Part shown: positions 1 to 5,678 of the stretch, one piece after another
Position numbering within the stretch: the first letter of the stretch is position 1
How the letters are laid out: each line of letters begins with the position of its first letter
NCBI GenBank assembly: GCA_030039135.1
Contig: JASHQN010000039.1
Coordinates: 1-10,147, forward strand
DNA from: Thermoplasmata archaeon
GTDB taxonomy: Archaea > Thermoplasmatota > Thermoplasmata > Lutacidiplasmatales > UBA184
DNA: 10,147 nt
Reading direction: 5' to 3'
The notes under the pieces: model-generated
The model's database searches: none
Seen by the model: the letters and a program-made list of their open reading frames with translations, nothing else
What the model was told of the DNA's origin: nothing
Translations under genes and position numbers: made by a program

Positions 1-317
1 TGAGCTCGATGATCTTCGGGTTCGACGGGAATCCCGCGACCTGGGACTCGACGCCGGCCCTGTTCACCGGCTCGAACTGGTCGGCCGCGGCCGCGGAGCT
101 CCGCGAATCGCTCGCCCCCCACGACTACCGGCCGATCGACCTGGTCACCGTCGATTCGGTGATGTACGGCGGGGTGGCGCTCAATCCGTCGGCCGCGGCG
201 CTGCCGTTGAGCCCGTCGGCGATCGACTGGTTCGGGAATCCTCCGTTCGTGCTGCTTTATGAAAACGGCCCCGACGTGGTCTACCTCGTCGACGCCTCGG
301 CGCTCCCGTCAACGTAG
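1..317 (+). CDS. C-terminal part of an unidentified protein (5' end outside window)
   Basis: The frame is open to the left edge (codons AGC TCG before the first ATG at position 9), so this is most likely the 3' end of a longer gene, not a 102-residue protein. Third codon positions are almost all G or C, as in the certain genes here, which supports real coding. The visible stretch is rich in Trp, Phe, Tyr, Pro and Ser and has no membrane helix, Cys or obvious catalytic motif. It ends with a beta-strand-like segment around WFGNPPFVLLYENG and VVYLVDA. Endings of this flavour occur on extracellular tails of archaeal membrane glycosyltransferases and surface proteins, but this is only an impression. 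The last 37 bases overlap the 3' end of the convergent mptE gene. Product unknown. Confidence 0.6.
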   Translation, partial: SSMIFGFDGNPATWDSTPALFTGSNWSAAAAELRESLAPHDYRPIDLVTVDSVMYGGVALNPSAAALPLSPSAIDWFGNPPFVLLYENGPDVVYLVDASALPST

Positions 318-1024
318 CGGGCGAGCGAGCCGTCCGGGCGCCACCGCAAGATGGGCATGGGGGACTCCCGGGCGAGGTCAAGGAGGAGGCGACGCGCCCA
401 ATCGAGCTTGGCGAGCTTCCGAGCGCGAGCCGCCGGGTCGACCTCGTCCGTCCCCTCGAAGTCGAAACCCCAGAGCAAGAGGCGGGTCGCCCCTACGTCC
501 GCAGCGAGGTAGGCGGCCCGGTCCCCGTCGGTGAACCCTCCGACGTCGAGCAGCGCCGGCCTTGGGGGTCCGGCCCACGAACCGGCGAGCTCGCCCGGGA
601 ATTGGGGAACCCACTCCTCGAGCGCGGGGACGTTGTCTCCATGAGCATGCACGACGACGAGGCACCCCCGACGGTTGGCCGTTACCTCGGCGGGCACCGG
701 ACCGTCGAGGTCCGTGACGACCACAGCCGGGACGATCCCGGCGTCGAGGCAGACCTTCGCAGCGCCGTCCGCCGCCACCACTGCGGGCGGCGGATGCGCC
801 GCCGGTAGGCGCCAGAGAGGCGGAGGGCCGGCGCCCGGGGCGAGGCCGACGATGACGGCGTCGCGCCCGGCGAGGCGAGCCCGCGCGCGGCCGAGCCCGT
901 CGCGACGAGCCTCGGGGGGGAGCAGGGATTCCAGCCGATCCGCTGCGCGGATCTCCTGCTCGAGCCGGAAACCGAACTCCCGTCGGATCCGGTCGTAGCG
1001 CGGCGCCCACGCCGAGTACTGCAC
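281..1024 (-). CDS. mptE: 6-hydroxymethyl-7,8-dihydropterin pyrophosphokinase, archaeal MptE type
   Basis: Probable cytosolic enzyme that moves pyrophosphate from ATP to 6-hydroxymethyl-7,8-dihydropterin, a step towards methanopterin- or folate-type C1 carriers. The 247-residue product shows the MptE/DUF115 landmarks in order: ADGA (85-88), VVTDLDG (102-108), HAHGDN (126-131), GGFTDGDR (162-169) and GFDFEG (186-191). The Asp-rich motifs are expected to bind Mg-ATP. I chose the GTG at 1024 because the protein then begins just before the first plausible helix and sits about 29 bases from a TATA box. The frame stays open upstream to 1168, but that would run through the promoter and into ftsZ. 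GGAG lies only 2 bases from the GTG, too close for a normal ribosome site, so a leaderless message is likely. The gene diverges from ftsZ and overlaps the gene to its left tail to tail. Family assignment is firm; in vivo pathway is inferred. Confidence 0.9.
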   Translation of the reverse strand: MQYSAWAPRYDRIRREFGFRLEQEIRAADRLESLLPPEARRDGLGRARARLAGRDAVIVGLAPGAGPPPLWRLPAAHPPPAVVAADGAAKVCLDAGIVPAVVVTDLDGPVPAEVTANRRGCLVVVHAHGDNVPALEEWVPQFPGELAGSWAGPPRPALLDVGGFTDGDRAAYLAADVGATRLLLWGFDFEGTDEVDPAARARKLAKLDWARRLLLDLARESPMPILRWRPDGSLARYVDGSAEASTR

Positions 1025-1049
1025 TTCTCCACGAAAATGCGGCGGGGAC

Positions 1050-1057
1050 TTTATAAT
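1050..1057. promoter_or_regulatory. Two-way TATA box between mptE and ftsZ
   Basis: TTTATAAT on the + strand reads ATTATAAA on the - strand, so the same eight bases can act as a TATA element in both directions within a GC-rich gap. About 26 bases downstream on the + strand a transcript would start near 1080, just ahead of the ATG at 1096. On the - strand it would start near 1027, almost on the mptE GTG at 1024. No convincing BRE is visible on either side. Transcript starts are inferred from the usual archaeal TATA spacing. Confidence 0.6.
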
Positions 1058-1095
1058 GAGGGCTCTGCTCAATGGCCGATAGGGATACCGCCGTG

Positions 1096-2220
1096 ATGCG
1101 ACCGCTCGCTCAGGAGATCTTGGCCCACCTGCCCGGGGAGTCGAGACGCTCCGCCGAAGCTCCGCCACCCCCGACGAACGATGACGCCGAGCTTGAGGCG
1201 GTCCTCGCCTCCCTCAAGACGAACATCAAGGTCGTCGGATGTGGCGGAGGCGGGTGCAACACGATCAACCGGCTGACGGAGGAGGGCCTCTCGGGCGCGG
1301 AGATGCTCGCGTGCAACACCGACGCGCAGCACCTGCTCACGATCCACGCCCAGAAGAAGATCCTCCTCGGGCGACGACTGACGCGGGGACTGGGAGCCGG
1401 CGCGCTCCCCCAGGTCGGCGAGCAGGCCGCCCGCGAGGCCGAGGAGGAGCTCAAGAAATCGCTCGCTAACTCCGACATGGTCTTCATCACGCTCGGTCTC
1501 GGTGGCGGGACCGGGACCGGCTCCGCCCCCGTCGTCGCGCAGGCCGCGAAGGACGCGAACGGCGGGAACCCGCTCACGATCGCCGTCTGCACGCTCCCGT
1601 TCGCGTCGGAAGGGCTCGTCCGGGCCGAGAACGCCATGTGGGGCCTCGAGCGGCTCCGATCGACGATCGACACGGTGATCACGATCCCGAACGACCGACT
1701 GCTCGAGCTCGTTCCTCGGCTCCCGATCCAAACGGCCTTCAAGGTCGCCGACAGCGTGCTCGCTCGCGCGATCCGGGGGATCACCGAGATCATCACGCGA
1801 CCCGGCCTTGTCAACCTCGACTTCAACGACCTGCGCACGATCATGCGGGGCGGCGGGGTCGCCCTGATCGGGATCGGTGAGTCGGAGAGCGACAACCGGG
1901 CCGAGGACGCGGTGCTCGAAGCGATCAATTCGCCCCTGCTTCACGTGGACATCGCCGGCGCTTCGGGTGCGCTCATCAACGTCACCGGCGGGCCCGACAT
2001 GACCGTGAGCGAGGCCCAGAAGGCGGCCGAGGTCGTCCAAAAGACGATCAGCCCCACCGCCCGCATCATCTGGGGCGCCGCCGTGGACCCGACGATGCAG
2101 AGCACGATCCGCGTCATGCTCGTGGTCACTGGGGTTAAATCCCCCCAGATTTTCGGCGGAGCGCCCCCTGGGGCGGCTCCGGGCAAGCGCTCGGGGCCGG
2201 ACCTCGATGTGGTGCGCTAG
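1096..2220 (+). CDS. ftsZ: Cell division protein FtsZ (archaeal FtsZ1-like)
   Basis: Tubulin-family GTPase that polymerises into the mid-cell division ring. Numbered from ATG 1096 (374 residues): a variable Pro-rich N-terminus, then GCGGGGCNT (48-56), the tubulin signature GGGTGTGS (136-143), TLPFASEG just after it, and the T7 synergy loop NLDFNDL with Asp242 and Asp245, so the key GTPase residues are present. The C-terminus ends in DLDVVR, resembling the conserved LDVIR-like tails of other archaeal FtsZ. ATG 1072 is in frame 8 codons earlier, but the TATA box at 1050-1057 predicts a transcript start near 1080, which would exclude it; MRPLAQE also matches how archaeal FtsZ proteins usually begin. 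The order ftsZ-secE-spt5-rpl11 is the one known from Methanocaldococcus jannaschii, where the first gene is FtsZ1. secE starts 9 bases after the stop. Many archaea carry a second ftsZ; none is in this window. Confidence 0.95.
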   Translation: MRPLAQEILAHLPGESRRSAEAPPPPTNDDAELEAVLASLKTNIKVVGCGGGGCNTINRLTEEGLSGAEMLACNTDAQHLLTIHAQKKILLGRRLTRGLGAGALPQVGEQAAREAEEELKKSLANSDMVFITLGLGGGTGTGSAPVVAQAAKDANGGNPLTIAVCTLPFASEGLVRAENAMWGLERLRSTIDTVITIPNDRLLELVPRLPIQTAFKVADSVLARAIRGITEIITRPGLVNLDFNDLRTIMRGGGVALIGIGESESDNRAEDAVLEAINSPLLHVDIAGASGALINVTGGPDMTVSEAQKAAEVVQKTISPTARIIWGAAVDPTMQSTIRVMLVVTGVKSPQIFGGAPPGAAPGKRSGPDLDVVR

Positions 2221-2229
2221 GGTACCCGC

Positions 2230-2475
2230 ATGGCGTTCCTGGACCGAGCGAAGCGCGCTCAGGACAACTTCGACGGCCGGCTCCGCACCTTCGGCCACGG
2301 CAAGTACGGTCGGATCCTTAGGATGGCCCGTCGGCCGACCTCCGAGGAGTACGTCAAGGTCCTCGAGGTCACCGCGCTCGGGGCGGTCCTGATCGGACTC
2401 ACGGGCTTCGCGCTCTACATCTTCTTCAATCAGGCCGGCCCGTGGCTCTGGGCAAACTTCTTCTCGGGGCTCTAG
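2230..2475 (+). CDS. secE: Preprotein translocase subunit SecE (Sec61 gamma)
   Basis: Small clamp subunit of the SecYEG channel in the cytoplasmic membrane. The 81-residue protein has an amphipathic N-terminal half, the conserved segment RMARRPTSEEYVKV (31-44), and one membrane helix at about 48-67 containing ALGAVLIGLTGFALYIFF. Length and single-helix layout match archaeal SecE/Sec61 gamma. The ATG lies 9 bases after the ftsZ stop, so it is almost certainly on the same transcript, and spt5 follows after 28 bases. The pairing of secE with spt5 (secE-nusG in bacteria) is one of the most widely kept gene pairs, which supports the call despite the short length. Confidence 0.93.
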   Translation: MAFLDRAKRAQDNFDGRLRTFGHGKYGRILRMARRPTSEEYVKVLEVTALGAVLIGLTGFALYIFFNQAGPWLWANFFSGL

Positions 2476-2503
2476 GTTCCGCCCCGACGCCCGGTCGCGA
2501 TCG

Positions 2504-3484
2504 ATGACAGAGCAACCCGAGGACGAAGGCATCGGTCTACTGTCGGGGGCGCCGGCCGAGGCACCCCCCAAGAAGGCCCAGCCCGCGGTCGCGCCGCCGG
2601 TGGCCCCGGTGGCGCCCCCCAAGCCTCAGATCACCACGTTCCTCTCGCTCAAGGCCGCGGACGACACGAGCCGGGAGGTCACGGCGGGGACGGTCACGAC
2701 CCTCTCTGCCGTCCTCTCGAGCCGGGCCGGCGAGCCGCTGGCGGTGCCGCTCGGGGTCGAGGTCGCCTACACGTCGACGTACCCCGGTGAGGGGGCGGAG
2801 TGGCCGGTCCGCTGGACCCCGCCGGGCAAGAAGACCGCCGCGGACCTCTTCGCGCGGAAGATCAGCGTTCCGGTCACGATCCCTCCGGGCGCCGGGGTCC
2901 CGCTGTCCTTCGAGATCACGGCGCCGGTCGGGGTCCGATACGGGGACCGCGTCGAGGTCCGGCTCTCGGTCCAGGATCCGGACGGCGGGAGCCCGGTCCG
3001 CCTGACGCTCGCGACCGTCGCGCGCCAGGCGGTCCTCGCCATCAAGACCTCGCGCGGCTACGAGCGGGAGGTCGCGGACACCCTCCTCGCGCGCACCGAC
3101 GACAAGCCGGACGTGGTCTTCGCGCTCCTCGTCCCGTCCTCGCTCCGCGGCTACGTCTTCGCGGAGGGGATGAGCTTCGAAGGCGTCCGTGAGATGCTGA
3201 AGGGGATCCGCAAAGCTCGCGGCCTGGTCGAAGGGGAGACGACCCTCAAGGAGGTCGAGCCGCTCCTCGTCCCGAAGATCACGGTCGAAGGGTTCGTCGA
3301 GGGAGCGATCGTCGAGCTGATCTCGGGGCCGTTCAAGGGCGAGAAAGCCCGCGTGAAGAAGATCGACCAGACCAAGGAGGAGATCACGGTCGAGCTCATC
3401 GAGGCCGTCGTTCCGATCCCGGTCACGGTCCGGGGCGATCACGTTCGCATGCTGGAGAAGGGAGGCGGGAAGAGTGGCGGTTGA
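2504..3484 (+). CDS. spt5: Transcription elongation factor Spt5 with a long N-terminal extension
   Basis: Spt5/NusG homologue that clamps RNA polymerase on DNA and couples transcription to other processes. Of 326 residues, only the C-terminal half is the usual archaeal protein: NGN domain about 175-256 (AVLAIKTSRGYE through PDVVFALLVPSSLRGYVFAEG) and KOW domain about 264-316 (GFVEGAIVELISGPFKGEKA). Typical archaeal Spt5 has about 150 residues. Residues 1-42 are a Pro/Ala-rich linker. Residues 43-173 alternate beta-strand-like segments with turns (ISVPVTIPPGAGVPLSFEI, DRVEVRLSVQDPDGG), as in an Ig-like or NEW3-type beta-sandwich. No membrane helix or signal peptide is seen. There is no start codon close to the NGN domain, and coding character continues through the extension, so the fusion looks real. 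No clear ribosome site precedes the ATG. rpl11 overlaps the end by 11 bases. The extension's function is unknown. Confidence 0.9.
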   Translation: MTEQPEDEGIGLLSGAPAEAPPKKAQPAVAPPVAPVAPPKPQITTFLSLKAADDTSREVTAGTVTTLSAVLSSRAGEPLAVPLGVEVAYTSTYPGEGAEWPVRWTPPGKKTAADLFARKISVPVTIPPGAGVPLSFEITAPVGVRYGDRVEVRLSVQDPDGGSPVRLTLATVARQAVLAIKTSRGYEREVADTLLARTDDKPDVVFALLVPSSLRGYVFAEGMSFEGVREMLKGIRKARGLVEGETTLKEVEPLLVPKITVEGFVEGAIVELISGPFKGEKARVKKIDQTKEEITVELIEAVVPIPVTVRGDHVRMLEKGGGKSGG

Positions 3485-3941
3485 GGTCAGCGTCCTCGTC
3501 GAAGGTGGCAAGGCGGCGGCCGGGGCGACGCTCGGTAGCGCCCTCGGGCCTCTCGGGGTCAACGTCGGTCAGGTCGTCGCGAAGATCAACGAGGAGACCC
3601 GCCAGTTCGCCGGCATGCGCGTCCCCGTGATCATCCGGGTCGACCCGGCCACCCGGTCGTTCACGCTCGTCGTCGGTCGGCCTCCGGTCGCGGCCCTCTT
3701 GCTCAAGGAAGCGAAGAAGGAGAAGGGGTCGGGGAAGCCGAAAGGCGAGGTCATCGGCGACGTGAGCCTGGCCGCCGTCAGTCGGATCGCCGAGGCGAAG
3801 GGAGACGACATGCACGGCCGCTCGATCGAGGAGAAGATCAACCAGGTCATCGGCACCTGCGTCTCGCTCGGCCTCACGGTCGGCGGCGAGGACCCCCGAG
3901 CCCTCCTGAAGGCTCGCGTCGCGTCCCGGGGCGCCCGATGA
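3474..3941 (+). CDS. rpl11: Large-subunit ribosomal protein uL11
   Basis: Ribosomal protein of the GTPase-associated stalk base; it binds 23S rRNA and helps factor-dependent GTP hydrolysis. The 155-residue product has the N-terminal domain with LGSALGPLGVNVGQVV (20-35) and the rRNA-binding C-terminal domain with PPVAALLLKEA (70-80), GDVSLAAVSRIAEAKG (95-110) and the final IGTCVSLGLTVGG. The start is GTG at 3474, inside spt5 (11-base overlap), with a strong GGAGG at 3461-3465, 8 bases upstream, which decides the start. Position after spt5 is standard. In many archaea uL1, uL10 and the stalk protein follow; here a small unknown protein follows instead, so the stalk genes must lie elsewhere, as they do in Methanocaldococcus. 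Confidence 0.95.
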   Translation: MAVEVSVLVEGGKAAAGATLGSALGPLGVNVGQVVAKINEETRQFAGMRVPVIIRVDPATRSFTLVVGRPPVAALLLKEAKKEKGSGKPKGEVIGDVSLAAVSRIAEAKGDDMHGRSIEEKINQVIGTCVSLGLTVGGEDPRALLKARVASRGAR

Positions 3942-4234
3942 TGGGTCCGCCGGGCGGCCCCCCGCCGGACCTTTCGAACGCCGAGATCGTCGACTACCAG
4001 GTCATCGAGGGCGACGGCAAGGTCCGCCTCAAGCTGAAGGACGGGTCGGTGGTCGAGATCCGCCTCGAGATCATGAACATCCTCAGGGCCGGCAACGATC
4101 CGAACACGGGTCTGCCCGCGTACATCGTGCAATCCGCCCCGCTCGTCCGTCTGGTCGAATGCCCGAAGGAGCTCAGGAAGCCGCCGCTGCGCCCCGGTGC
4201 GAAAGACCAGAAGGCGATCACCGGGTTCGGCTGA
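3938..4234 (+). CDS. Small protein of unknown function, co-transcribed with rpl11
   Basis: The ATG overlaps the rpl11 stop as ATGA, so translation is probably coupled and the gene belongs to the ftsZ-secE-spt5-rpl11 operon. The 98-residue product starts with a Gly/Pro-rich tail (1-11). A compact beta-rich core follows at about 14-73 (NAEIVDYQVIEGDGKVRLKL, DGSVVEIRLEIMNILRAGND, GLPAYIVQSAPLVRL), then a basic Lys/Arg/Pro tail. No Cys, membrane helix, signal peptide or catalytic motif is evident. The core resembles small uncharacterised proteins I associate with other archaea, but I cannot name a family. A second ATG directly follows at 3941. Basic tail and operon partners would suit an RNA- or ribosome-linked role; this is inference only. 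Coding bias matches the neighbours, so the gene is very probably real. Confidence 0.85.
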   Translation: MMGPPGGPPPDLSNAEIVDYQVIEGDGKVRLKLKDGSVVEIRLEIMNILRAGNDPNTGLPAYIVQSAPLVRLVECPKELRKPPLRPGAKDQKAITGFG

Positions 4235-4370
4235 CGCGCCGCCCCGGCTTCGGGCCTCCCGAGGGGTCGTAGGAGCCGCCCGCTCGCTCCCCGAGCGCCC
4301 GAGACCCCCCACCGTCATGCCATAGCGTGTCAAGGCAAACGGCTATACCCACCGAATTTTAGGACGGGCC
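4235..4370. other. Intergenic gap between the rpl11 operon and the membrane-protein gene
   Basis: This 136-base gap holds the end of the upstream operon and the promoter of the next gene. A weak hairpin is possible (CCCG 4243-4246 with CGGG 4251-4254), but no T-run follows it, so I do not call a terminator. The only AT-rich part is at 4343-4362, holding the TATA-like element and a T4 run. Nothing else is recognisable. Confidence 0.5.
4343..4348 (+). promoter_or_regulatory. TATA-like element upstream of the 4371 gene
   Basis: CTATAC in a GC-rich gap, centred about 26 bases before the GTG at 4371. At normal archaeal spacing transcription would begin on or next to that GTG, which suggests a leaderless message and supports the start. 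No Shine-Dalgarno sequence is seen before the GTG. Strength and use are inferred. Confidence 0.45.
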
Positions 4371-4688
4371 GTGGCGGAGCCGGAAGAGGCCCCCGCGGTC
4401 CCTCCCACCGACTACGGTGGGGATGAGCGCTCGGGCTACTTCGTCGCGGGCGGTCTTCTCGTCTTCCTGGGCTGGGGGCTTGGCGTCTTCGTCAACCTCG
4501 CGCTCCACTACTTCGCGCCGGCCGCGGGGTTCCATTTCGCGGGGATGTGGTTCAGCCCGACGATGGGCAGCTACGCGTGGGCGGCCCTCGGGTTCGGGCT
4601 CGTAACGGGCGCGGTCGGGGTCGGTCTGTTCCTCGTGGCGCGCGCGACCCCTCGGGGGCGGCTCGTCCTACCCGGCGTCGATTACTGA
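4371..4688 (+). CDS. Small two-helix membrane protein of unknown function
   Basis: Predicted 105-residue integral membrane protein. An acidic, Pro-rich N-terminus (1-22) is followed by a first hydrophobic helix at about 23-48 (VAGGLLVFLGWGLGVFVNLAL). A loop with aromatic residues (HYFAPAAGFHFAGMWFSP) leads to a second helix at about 67-90 (AWAALGFGLVTGAVGVGLFL) and a short basic tail. No cofactor-binding or catalytic motif is evident, and I do not recognise the family. GTG 4371 lies one TATA spacing from 4343-4348, fitting a leaderless start. The stop codon overlaps the last codons of the convergent zinc-finger gene (4682-4688). Strong G/C third-position bias supports coding. Confidence 0.75.
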   Translation: MAEPEEAPAVPPTDYGGDERSGYFVAGGLLVFLGWGLGVFVNLALHYFAPAAGFHFAGMWFSPTMGSYAWAALGFGLVTGAVGVGLFLVARATPRGRLVLPGVDY

Positions 4689-4897
4689 GTCCGACCGGGG
4701 CGGGGTACCCGGGTCGCCAGCCTTCGGGACGGCGGGGTACGGGCACCGACCGCCGACTTCGAGTTCTTCATTCCGACCGCGCAGTCCGAGCAGATCCGCT
4801 CGTCCGCGTCCAGGCACGACCGGCAAAAGGTCCGTCCGCACATCGTGCAGCCGAGCGAGGCGGGGGCTCCGCATCGCGCACACTGGCCCACCAGCAC
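4682..4897 (-). CDS. Small eight-cysteine zinc-finger protein
   Basis: The 71-residue product has four CxxC pairs in its first 40 residues: Cys6/9, Cys17/20, Cys25/28 and Cys36/39. These are enough to hold two zinc ions, with spacing that resembles cross-brace fingers of B-box or FYVE-like type (CGRTFCRSC, then ICSDC). The remaining 30 residues are basic and Pro/Arg-rich, probably disordered. Such proteins usually bind protein partners or nucleic acid; no enzyme motif is present and the function is unknown. The GTG start at 4897 lies 2 bases after the stop of the phosphatase gene, with a GGAGG-type ribosome site about 11 bases upstream inside that gene, so it is the last gene of the gatD-gatE-HAD operon. 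Its 3' end overlaps the convergent membrane-protein gene by 7 bases. Confidence 0.82.
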   Translation of the reverse strand: MLVGQCARCGAPASLGCTMCGRTFCRSCLDADERICSDCAVGMKNSKSAVGARTPPSRRLATRVPRPGRTQ

Positions 4898-4899
4898 GG

Positions 4900-5628
4900 T
4901 CAGTTCCCTCCCGGTGAGGAACTCGGGGAACGCAGCACGGCGCTGGCCTTAAGGCCTTCGACGAAACCCTTCGAGAAACGGGCGCGCGTGACGTAGCGCG
5001 CGGCTCTCCGCGCCCGCGCGCTCGCAGAAGAGAAGCTGACTCCGAAGCCGGCCCCGCGGAGCATCGCGACGTCGTTGTCCCCGTCGCCGAGGGCCACGCA
5101 GTCGCGAAGGCCGAAGCCGAGGGGCGCGAGCGCCCGATCGAGCGCGATGTGCTTACCGGCCCCGCGCTCCATGAGATGGATCGCGTACCCGGTCGACTCG
5201 ACCTCGACCGGAAGGTTCCGGATGCCCCGGCGGATGCGGGAGAGCGGGATCGTCGGCTCGAGTGCCACCTCGCTCTCGCGCCATCGGTCGGTGAAGAGGC
5301 GGCGGACGGGAATTCCCGCCCGGCGCAGCGCGCGGTAGGCGCGCAGCGCGATCCCCTGATCCGCGAGACGCTCGACCCGGTCCTCCCCCTCTACGCGTCG
5401 ATAGACGACCCCGCCGTTCTCGGCCACGATCGGCCCCGAAAGTCCGAGCGAGCGGTGGAGCGCGAGCGCGATCGGCAGCACGTTGCCGGTCGCGAGCACG
5501 ACGGGGATCCGCCGGTCCTCGAGCCGCCGGACCCACCGGATCGCCTCGGGATCGAGGCGGCGATTCGCGTCCGTAAGGGTTCCGTCGACGTCCGTGACCA
5601 CGGCTCGGAGCTCCCGGCGCCCCGCCAC
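4900..5628 (-). CDS. HAD-family phosphatase, archaeal phosphoglycolate phosphatase type
   Basis: Predicted cytosolic Mg-dependent phosphatase, probably removing phosphate from 2-phosphoglycolate as the Thermoplasma acidophilum TA0175 enzyme does; other sugar phosphates are possible. In the 242-residue product the HAD motifs are complete: nucleophile DVDGT (Asp13, Asp15), motif II ATGN (Thr47), motif III Lys159 in GAGKHIAL, and GDGDND (181-186). A C2-type cap lies at about 80-155. The frame opens at GTG 5682, overlapping the gatE stop as GTGA. I prefer GTG 5628 because 10 of the 18 extra codons end in A or T, quite unlike the coding bias here, and family members start just before DxD. A GGGGAGAG lies about 12 bases ahead of 5628. 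It follows gatE by 50 bases and is followed by the zinc-finger gene after 2 bases. Substrate is inferred. Confidence 0.87.
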   Translation of the reverse strand: MAGRRELRAVVTDVDGTLTDANRRLDPEAIRWVRRLEDRRIPVVLATGNVLPIALALHRSLGLSGPIVAENGGVVYRRVEGEDRVERLADQGIALRAYRALRRAGIPVRRLFTDRWRESEVALEPTIPLSRIRRGIRNLPVEVESTGYAIHLMERGAGKHIALDRALAPLGFGLRDCVALGDGDNDVAMLRGAGFGVSFSSASARARRAARYVTRARFSKGFVEGLKASAVLRSPSSSPGGN

Positions 5629-5678
5629 GGCTAGAGCTTGCTCTCCCCGTACATCAAGGCTCGTCCATACAGGACGGC

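Noticed and set aside
1069..2622. 517-residue open frame on the - strand
   Set aside because: It is the antisense shadow of ftsZ and secE. The product is Arg/Asp/Gly-rich without any motif, while the + strand carries complete FtsZ and SecE signatures.
2537..3562. 341-residue open frame on the - strand
   Set aside because: Shadow of spt5; dominated by Arg and Asp repeats with no recognisable domain.
4241..4266. Possible rho-independent-type terminator after the rpl11 operon
   Set aside because: The stems are only about 4 bp and no T-run follows; archaeal termination normally needs a T-rich stretch.
5629..5654. Tiny ORF starting MYGESKL on the - strand between gatE and the phosphatase
   Set aside because: Seven codons with no independent support; most likely chance.
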